Shown here: piece by piece, positions 57,470 through 64,000 of the stretch
Layout: the number at the start of each line of letters is the position of its first letter
Numbering within the stretch: position 1 is the stretch's first letter
Assembly (NCBI RefSeq): GCF_029962835.1
Contig: NC_080583.1
Coordinates: 50,819,658-50,883,657 of the forward strand
Direction: 5' to 3'
Length of the DNA stretch: 64,000 nt
Source: Magnolia sinica
Lineage: Eukaryota > Streptophyta > Magnoliopsida > Magnoliales > Magnoliaceae
Made by a program: the position numbers and the translations under genes
Notes under the pieces: generated by a model
What the model was told of the DNA's origin: nothing
Database searches by the model: none
What the model saw: the letters and a program-made list of their open reading frames with translations, nothing else

Positions 57470-58215
57470 CTCAACCTTCTTCCATCAACTATTCGAAGAA
57501 ATATTTGTAAACTTATTGAAGATGTTGGCTTTAGGGGGTTTTGTGAAAATGTCAGCAACTTGATCTTGTGACTTGATTAAAATGAGCTCGATCTCCTTGT
57601 TTTTCATATGCTTTTCGATAACCTACAAGTTAAAAGTCTTTAGATTAGGAGTAAAGCAAACCATAACTAATTGTACCTTTTATACCTTTTATGTACTAAA
57701 GAATCCTCTTAGTTGCCTCAATGTGGGAAGATTTTGGTTCTTCCATGTTCCAACTCATTAGCCCAACTCCATAGAGCACGTTCAATCTTGTGCATGTAAG
57801 TATCGAAGCTTCCACCTAGACACTTGAAGAGTCTAGAATCCACCTTTCCTTCTTCATTATACTTGGTCAACTTGAGACCACACTCTACGGGTGTATTTAC
57901 TAGCTTGCAGTTGTTCATCTTGAATTTCTTAAGAACTTCCCTTACATAACCTGCTTGAGAGAGAGATTCATTCATTCATTTATTTCACTTCTATACTAAG
58001 GAAGTATGACATGAGGTCGACGACTGACTCATTTCAAATTCTCGATCCATCAATTCCTACTCCTTGAACATATTTGGATGATTTCGAACATATTTGGATG
58101 ATTTCCTGTGAAAATCAAGTCATCCACATACAAACAAACCAGCAACATATCTCCATTTCCATTCACCTTAGTATAAAAAGCATGTTCATATGAATATTTG
58201 ATAAAATCATTTTCT
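57470..58215 (-). pseudogene. Copia RT-RNase H fragment, minus strand, in the intron
   Basis: Minus-strand translation shows ENDFIKYSYEHAFYTKVNGN, then LLVCLYVDDLIFTGN (about 58090-58135, RT catalytic YVDD). ORF 57975-57718 follows with SLSQAGYVREVLKKFKMNNC, LVNTPVECGLKLTKYNEEGK and LFKCLGGSF. Near 57490-57600 comes the end of RNase H with IKSQDQVADIFTKPPKANIF. Segments between are deleted or shifted. It abuts the oppositely oriented fragment at about 58216. Confidence 0.8.
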
Positions 58216-59476
58216 TAAAAATGAGGCTTATTGGAAAAGGGTATAGCCAAACTGCAGGGTTGGATTATGAAGAAACATTTTTCATGTTGCCAAATTAAAT
58301 TCGGTGTGAGTTTTGATTTTGATTTCTGTGCAGCTAATGGGTCTTGTCTACCAGTTGGATGTCAAGAATGCCTTCCTCAATAGTAAACTGACTTAAGAAG
58401 TTTATATGGAGCAACCTCCTCGACTTGTTGTTCAGGGAGACTGGGAAAGTGTGCAAACTTTGGAAGGCCATTTGTGGACTGAAACAATCTCCCAGGACAT
58501 GGTTTGAGAAATTTAGTCACATTTTGGTGGACTGGCTTTCATAGGTGTCACAAGGATCACTTGGTATTTGTGAAGTAGAGCTCCAGAGGAATTGTGGCCT
58601 TAATTGTCTATGTAGACAGCATAATCATCGCTGGAAATGATAAAGAGGGCATATTGGAAGTCAAGAGTCACATCAAGAAACAATTTTATACCAAGGATTG
58701 GACCGCTAAAGTATTTCCTAGGCATTGAAGATGCCCGGTCTGCGAGTGGGATCAACATATCTCAAAGGAAATATGTGCTAGACTTGTTGGAAGAATGTTG
58801 GGAAATGGAGTGTAGGCCATGTGATACCCCAGTGGATCCAAATAGTAAGCTGTCAGATGATCAAGGTAAACTTCTCAATGATTGAGGGAGGTACAAAAGG
58901 CTTGTTGGTAAAAACTCATCCATAAACCAAGGGTTCAACATTGAGATGTGGTCTTGCTGATTCTTTATTATTTGAAAAATACTACAGGTCAGGAATTTTT
59001 TTATGGATCTAATGGACATCTCCGGGTCAAAACCTATGCCGATGTAGATCGGGTTGGTTTAGTGATAGATCGGAAATCCACATCTAGCTATTGTACGATT
59101 ATTGGAGGAAACTTATTAACCTAGAAGAGTAAGAAATAGTCAGTTGTTGCTAGATCAAGTGCGGGGGCAGAGTACAGGGCCATTGACCATGTAGTTTGTG
59201 AATTATTATGGGTTCTCCAATAGCTTTAGCTATTTGGCAGTGGGCCAATGATTCTCTATTGTGAAATCCAGTAGCATCCCATATAGCTACTAATCTAGTT
59301 TTTCGTGAATGGTTGAGAAACATAGATGTGCATTGTCATTTTAACAGGGAGAAGACATTATCCGAGGAAATCACACGAAGCATGTTTCTTCTAAGTCTTA
59401 GTTGGTCTTTGCCTTGTCCACAATGTTCATTCATTAGTGGCAAGCTAGGCATTATAGACACATATGCACTGGCTTG
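58216..59476 (+). pseudogene. Copia RT-RNase H fragment, plus strand, in the intron
   Basis: It begins KMRLIGKGYSQTAGLDYEET (near 58225), then AICGLKQSPRTWFEKFSHIL (about 58465-58530), a damaged YVD block near 58605-58630, and ORF 58637-58885 with LKYFLGIEDARSASGINISQ, RKYVLDLLEECWEMECRPCD and TPVDPNSKLSDDQGK. Then come YADVDRVGLVIDRKSTSSY-like and AEYRAI-like RNase H blocks, ending KLGIIDTYALA and a stop near 59476. The ISQRKYVLDLLEE wording resembles the Ale/Ivana-type group. Same strand as the host gene. Confidence 0.82.
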
Positions 59477-59600
59477 AGCAGGATTGTTGGAAGTCTTTTA
59501 TTTGTTCACTTGTATTTGTTACTTGGATTTGTTACTTGGGCCTAGGCCCAACTAAGGCTTGTAACTCTTTTACTGGACCTAATAAAAACAATGAGTGGAG
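59477..59600 (+). repeat. Possible short LTR of the plus-strand Copia fragment
   Basis: TGTTGGAAGTCTTTTATTT follows the end of the Copia coding region within about 10 bp, as expected of a 3' LTR starting TGTTGG. A TTTGTTACTTGG direct repeat and AATAAAA near 59582 follow. The right limit is unknown. Confidence 0.45.
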
Positions 59601-59659
59601 ACATGCCACTTTATCAGGTACATATCCTTAGTTATTCACATGAGATCAAGGTTTGAAAA

Positions 59660-59830
59660 TCAGTTTCGGTGTGTAACATATCAGTCACCACTGATATGGG
59701 GTACTATCGCCCCCTATCCCTCTCGTATCGCCCCTGTAGCGAGCAGATATGAGCTGATATGGGCCAATACAGCCATATCATTCATGGGGCGATGCCGGTA
59801 CATATCAGATGATATGTAATACATACTGGT
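59660..59830. repeat. GATATGGGCCGATAC-type dispersed repeat
   Basis: A dense set of ATATCAG, CTGATATGGG, TATCGCCCC and CATATCA words in both orientations, with AACATATCAGTCACCACTG and a matching inverted end TATCAGATGATATG. It looks like a low-complexity dispersed repeat with local inverted pairs. No coding sequence. Confidence 0.5.
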
Positions 59831-62257
59831 TTTAGAATGATGTGTCAAATAATGCATGAGATAAGAGGGGATTTCTGGTTCTTGACACTTGAGAAAATGG
59901 GTAGCTGAATGGTCCTACCTACCCTGCGACATTTACAGTGGTGATGTAGAGACTGCTCTTCTGAACCACATGTTCTAGTTGTGACAGCCATGGAGGGATT
60001 TTGACTTGTTGGGTCAATCCAAACCTGATAATTAAAAAAGAAGGTTAGCCTTTAATGTGTCAATTTTCACCTCATTACTGGTCCGGTCTATTTTTGGCTC
60101 TCAAATGGTTTGGATCCTACACTCATGTTTTGTGCTTGCAACTCTCAGTTGCATTCCTCACTAGAAGGACAATAAGATATGATGATATTACATGTGCAGC
60201 TGATATGGGCCTTGGTTGGGCTCAATCAAAGCATGTGGAGATAAGAACCTGAGTCGCGCATCCAAGCCCTTAAGGAATTGGTCTCGGCACTAACCAAATA
60301 CTTGGACCACTGATTTAAATAAGCTGGGGCAGGCTTATCTGTTTGGCCTTTATGCATACGCAAGCCCAGGATTTTTCCCAATTAGATATTGGGCCTTGGT
60401 TAAATTCCATTAACCTTGAAGCTTAAGCTCAAACCTGCTAGTTCACTGCATTTTTAGCCCTAGTAAGATGCCAGATGTTGTCAGCTGTCAACATCACCTT
60501 TGCTTTTGATTGAGTTCCAGGCCCGAATCTCTAACTTTTGTGTTGTATTTGTGGATCTCTAACATGTATTATGCCCCATTCACATGAGGGGCTGCTCACG
60601 GTGACACAACCCTTTATAACTTATGTGTGCAGGTGATTCACTGAGGGTTAAATTGCTTTTACTGGCTTTAATAATACCATGGAAGTAACCAAGATATAGT
60701 TTCTTTAGCAGTTATATTGGGGTCTAAGCTCCAAATCCCACATAACATTTCTTACCAAGTCTAACATGAAAGAAATGTGTATGTAACCTGCTAAGGCTTG
60801 CATCTTCATTATGAGCTCACTAGGAAATATCATTTCCTCCTGATTAAGAACAAACATGCCACACATGACCATCTTGCCATGTGAACAGTGCTGGTGAAGT
60901 GGTGATCATGTGTCACTTGGTTCCTACTTCAAGCACCCGACTGACTACTCAGAGAATGAGCTTTCATGGGTATGGGCCTTTTGTGCAGCACTGTATGTCG
61001 TATGCTCACTCTCTGGGACTTTTCTTGGCGTCCATCACTTGTTGTGCAGTTCAAGAACCTGAAAGCTTGACTCAATGTTCAGCCAGGCTGGGTGGACTCG
61101 AGGACTCAGCCTAGCTTGACTTGATTTTAACAATTATAATTTTAGAAATTTCAGTAATAGTGTCAAGTATTTAATATGGATATTGTAGAGGTAATAATAA
61201 TAATAAACTATTGTCAAATGATTAGAGCATGAACTAGTTTAAGTGTATGTCTGACTAGTGCTGCTTACAATGTATCTGATGAGCTTAAATAAATAATGAG
61301 CCCTAGATTCGTAATCCAAATCAAACTAGATAACTTTCCTAAAACAGTGAAGTTTCCCAAAATAATGAACTTACTAAATAGTAAAAGATGTCTAATCCTG
61401 CCCACAACCATACTCTTGAAACCCTTCAAATAGCAAAAACATACTAACAATTGTAAGTTTTGAAATTGGCTAAGATCTCTGATCCCTGAAACGATTGAAT
61501 TTTCCAAAGTCATGCAGGGGCCAATATGCCATGATTAATTGGCTAGGACGTAGAGCTTGTCGATGGCTTTCCAACGACATATTATATATGTGAATGCAAT
61601 AATGATATCTGATCACAAAGTTATGGCTGCCGCAAGCTGTAGTAAATGGTCCCACTTGTGCTTCTGGCTCAATTGATTCATCCCTGACCTCTCCTACATC
61701 ATAGAGTTTACTCGATGAGTCTTCCCGAGTCAGGATCGAGTCAAAACCAGTTCCCAGTTTCTCAGTGACTTGGCTCAAAAATCTCGTTCTATTGAGTTCA
61801 CTCAGCTGAGTTTTGATTCAACACAGCAAGTTTTTGAACTTTAGACTGGTTGGGACCATCTTGGCATGTGAGTGGGGTCAGGTTCTAGGAGACTGGGTAA
61901 AGAGGAAGTTTTGATGCCTAGCAAGCAGCCTACTATAAGACTAATGCCAATGTATCATTTAAATGGCAACCAGAGATTGCAGGTAGGCCTGGCAATGGGC
62001 ATGCCTGAATTTTAGAACTGATCCAGCCAGGCCTATTCAAAATGTTGATTTACCAGGCTCAGGCCTATCAAATGGCTAGCCCTAATTGCATGCTATGGTT
62101 TCTTCCTCCAGTTTAGGTGACTGTTTGGAATTAATTTAAAAATGTGGTTCCAAATGCAACCTCAATATTCCATATCCCATTTCCCTTGTGCATCAAACAT
62201 GATCATTAAAATTTCTGGATTGGTGTTGGCCAAAAAAGGTGTTTTGTATTGATGCAG
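59831..62257 (+). other. Remainder of the intron, no recognised feature
   Basis: About 2.4 kb of unique-looking AT-rich sequence. The ORFs of 60-102 aa here (60055, 60881, 61265, 61470) have no family signature and no codon bias. An imperfect TAA run lies at 61193-61205. Confidence 0.5.
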
Positions 62258-62464
62258 GTGGCTATTGCATCTGGAGATGGGCGTTTTATAGAGAAGGTGA
62301 GAGAAGAGCAGCTGGGAATCAATCTCCCAAACGTTACATGCGTGGATGCCAAGGGATTGCCGCTCAAGGAAGATCACCTGCACCTTACCACAGAGGCTCA
62401 GATCAAGCTAGGTAACATGCTGTGTGATGCCTACATAATGTACTTCGCCTCTTCTTGCCACTGA
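62258..62464 (+). CDS. SASA-domain carbohydrate esterase (CE6-like), exon 2
   Basis: Exon 2, residues 186-253, phase 0 after the intron. It starts VAIASGDGRFIEKVREEQLG and carries CVDAKGLPLKEDHLHLTTEA, where D224 and H227 form the catalytic DxxH pair that completes the SGNH triad with Ser25. It ends with YIMYFASSC, His and TGA at 62462-62464. The joined length (253 aa) and the block order match plant SASA proteins of about 260 aa. All catalytic residues are present and no lesion is seen, so the gene is probably functional if the 6.26-kb intron is spliced correctly. An ORF start a few codons upstream (62249) is intron sequence. Confidence 0.9.
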   Translation: MAIASGDGRFIEKVREEQLGINLPNVTCVDAKGLPLKEDHLHLTTEAQIKLGNMLCDAYIMYFASSCH

Positions 62465-63469
62465 GATGGAAAGGGCCATGGCTCAGAAGGTCTGTCCAAG
62501 CCCAGCTTCCCAGCTCACATGCCAAGCCTCCATCCCTGGATGGTCTCGGGGCTATGTGTTGGGCCTTCAATTTCAGCCCAAAGCAGGTGCACTTTTACTG
62601 CTGTTTGCAGGTGTTCATGTTACTCTTTTATCTTTTCTCTCCTTCTAATAGGCTTTCATTGTGGGGCCATTTCCATCCATGTCAGATTGACACGGCTTGA
62701 TCCATCGTCTATTTGGCAGAATTGCAGGGTCCTTCTCCCTGCCAAACCTACTGTTTGCTATGACATGTTGGTTAATGTTCTTGTTTTTATAATGGAATTA
62801 TCCTCTTAACGATCCAATGCTGGCCACTAAATGGACCTCCAAATCTAATGGATAAATCAGATGGTTAGGATTAGGTGTGGGAACATGTTATCTGGGCCAA
62901 CGGGCCAACCAAACCAAAGCTTTGATTGAGTCAGGTTTCAGATCTGACCCAAACGATTGAATGTAGCCCATCCAAGTGAAAGGGATGGGCTTAGGTTGAC
63001 CTTGGAGCTTGAACCAACCTGGGCACGTAGAGTATCTCTACAATATTTAAATACATGAACCGTTGGAGGTCATCTTGACTGGGAGGTACATTACCAGAAA
63101 CTGCAAGTAGGGCTACTACTGGCCTACTATTTTCAACGGTCACTTAGCAGAAGTTGTAATAGTTACCAATGCAGGATCCATACTGAGCAGAGCCATGGCT
63201 TATCAGCTGGTAAATAGCAGTTGAGCCGTATGAGATGCCGAGTCTGGAATGGAATCCAGGAAGCAGTGCCCCACTTCAAGAGGAGATGGAGATTAATCCG
63301 TAGGATGAGGGGTTATAAAAACCAACCTCACCAAGCTTTTAAGATAATGAGGATGAGATGGAAAAAGGTAATGTCTTGCATGGTGGAGACAAGGGCTGCA
63401 ACTTGGGTTCCGGTCAACCCAAACCTGAATGACCTAGGAAGGATTGGATGATGAGCCCAACCCCACCCA
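62465..63469 (+). other. 3' UTR and downstream flank of the esterase gene
   Basis: The 3' UTR probably lies within the first 300-350 bp (to about 62800); no canonical AATAAA stands out. Several 60-96-aa ORFs here overlap one another in different frames and have no family signature. 62850-63440 shows no recognised feature. Confidence 0.4.
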
Positions 63470-63896
63470 TGTGGGGCCATTGTGATGTATGTGTTTTATC
63501 CACTCTGCTTATCTGTTTTGCCACACTCATTTTAAGGCATGAGCCCAAAAATTGAAACATATTCAAAGCTAAAGTGGAACGCACCTGAGGAAACAATGGT
63601 GATAATGATGTCAACCGTTGAAACCTTCCTAGGCCTCACCCGTGATGTTTATTTGCCATCCATCCTGTTGATGAGATAAAGTAGACCTGGATGAAGGGAA
63701 AACACAAATATCAGCTTGATCCAAAACTTTTGTGCCCCCAAGAAGTTTTCCAACGGTAGGAGTTCAATCCCCACTGTTACCTGTTGTGTGGCCCACTTGA
63801 GCTTTGGATTTGCTTCAATTCTGGGCCCATGCCTTAAAATGAGCTAGAAAATTGGATGGACTGCGGATAAAAGCACACATCATGATGGACCCCACA
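63470..63896. mobile_element. MITE-like element with about 115-bp terminal inverted repeats
   Basis: The left arm starts TGTGGGGCCATTGTGATGTA and continues TGTGTTTTATCCACTCTGC, then CTCATTTTAAGGCATGAGCC. The right arm is its inverted match, ending AAGCACACATCATGATGGAC and CCCACA. The centre has GATGTTTATTTGCCATCCAT and CAACGGTAGGAGTTCAATCC. Length and structure equal the intron copy. No ORF. The flanks do not show an obvious target duplication. Confidence 0.75.
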
Positions 63897-64000
63897 GAGT
63901 TGGGGTCATCAGGGATATCAGTGGTGTTGGGGTCACCACCCAATCAGCTTCCATTGGCCCAACCTGAGTTGTGGGTCAGGTTGGGTCGAATTGTCAAGGC
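63897..64000. other. Window end, no recognised feature
   Basis: GTTGGGGTCA occurs twice (63900 and 63927), a short local repeat. Nothing else is seen. Confidence 0.4.

Larger units (their letters stand above)
56000..62257 (+). other. Intron of the esterase gene (6258 bp)
   Basis: Donor CAG/GTTTTTT at 56000, acceptor TTGATGCAG before 62258, phase 0. Such a long intron in a 253-aa gene is explained by insertions: a MITE-like element (56448-56876), two Copia fragments (about 57050-59600) and a GATATGGG-rich repeat (59660-59830). Sequence at 59850-62240 shows no gene or recognised element. Confidence 0.85.

Noticed and set aside
60055..61778. Short ORFs in the esterase intron as extra exons
   Set aside because: No splice-compatible phase, no family similarity, and the two known exons already encode a complete SASA domain.
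1..64000. tRNA or rRNA genes
   Set aside because: Only primer-binding sites resembling tRNA 3' ends were found, each beside an LTR; no cloverleaf or rRNA-like sequence was recognised by eye.

Overview
The window is plant nuclear DNA from a repeat-rich angiosperm genome. It holds spliced plant-type coding sequence, Ty1/copia and Ty3/gypsy retroelements nested in one another, very long LTRs and many TA, GA and CA microsatellites. A motif ending GGTGGGCCCCAC with a neighbouring ACCGTCCA runs through about half of the window. My impression is a woody, possibly magnoliid, species, but the sequence alone does not prove this.

Layout. Positions 1-197 and 17483-19351 are two halves of a decayed plus-strand Gypsy (Tat-like) gag-protease region. 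A minus-strand Sirevirus-like Copia element (203-17477) is inserted between them and flanked by a perfect GTAAC target duplication. Its left (3') LTR was later hit by two solo LTRs: A1 (397-4352) and B1 (6001-9073). Inside the Copia element, most of gag is deleted. Protease, integrase, RT and RNase H are decayed but recognisable. Beyond pol lies an extra ORF (10437-11506) with its own TATA-like box. From 19352 to 22151 there are remains of a second Copia element. From 22157 to 23460 there is a poorly resolved minus-strand gag-like remnant.

From about 23.8 to 37.1 kb lies a Tat-type Gypsy element. Its gag-pol is on the minus strand (37112 down to about 31600). A long additional ORF of the putative gypsy-type transposon family is on the plus strand at the 3' side. 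That ORF is broken by a 1.9-kb LTR-like insertion (24378-26304) and a 3.4-kb LTR-like insertion (about 26597-30054). The element's 5' LTR starts at 37179 and is interrupted twice by solo LTRs of family A: A2 (37501-47157) and A4 (47271-54849). A2 carries A3 (40602-46222, inverted) and A4 carries B2 (51396-54327, inverted). All six A and B insertions have 5-bp target duplications, so the order of events can be read directly.

The only apparent host gene is a two-exon SGNH/SASA-domain (carbohydrate esterase family 6-like) esterase on the plus strand: exon 1 at 55445-55999 and exon 2 at 62258-62464, 253 aa. Its 6.26-kb intron holds a MITE-like element and two Copia fragments joined head to head. 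A second copy of the MITE-like element lies downstream (63470-63896). No rRNA, tRNA or CRISPR array was found.

The most interesting structures are: (i) an internal promoter-like region in the Copia element that copies the layout of its LTR promoter and drives the extra ORF; (ii) solo LTRs of family A, 4 to 5.6 kb long, built largely of tandem pieces resembling MITE ends and showing copy-specific minisatellite expansion; (iii) three unrelated Copia LTRs that each carry a different palindromic word repeated upstream of TATA.
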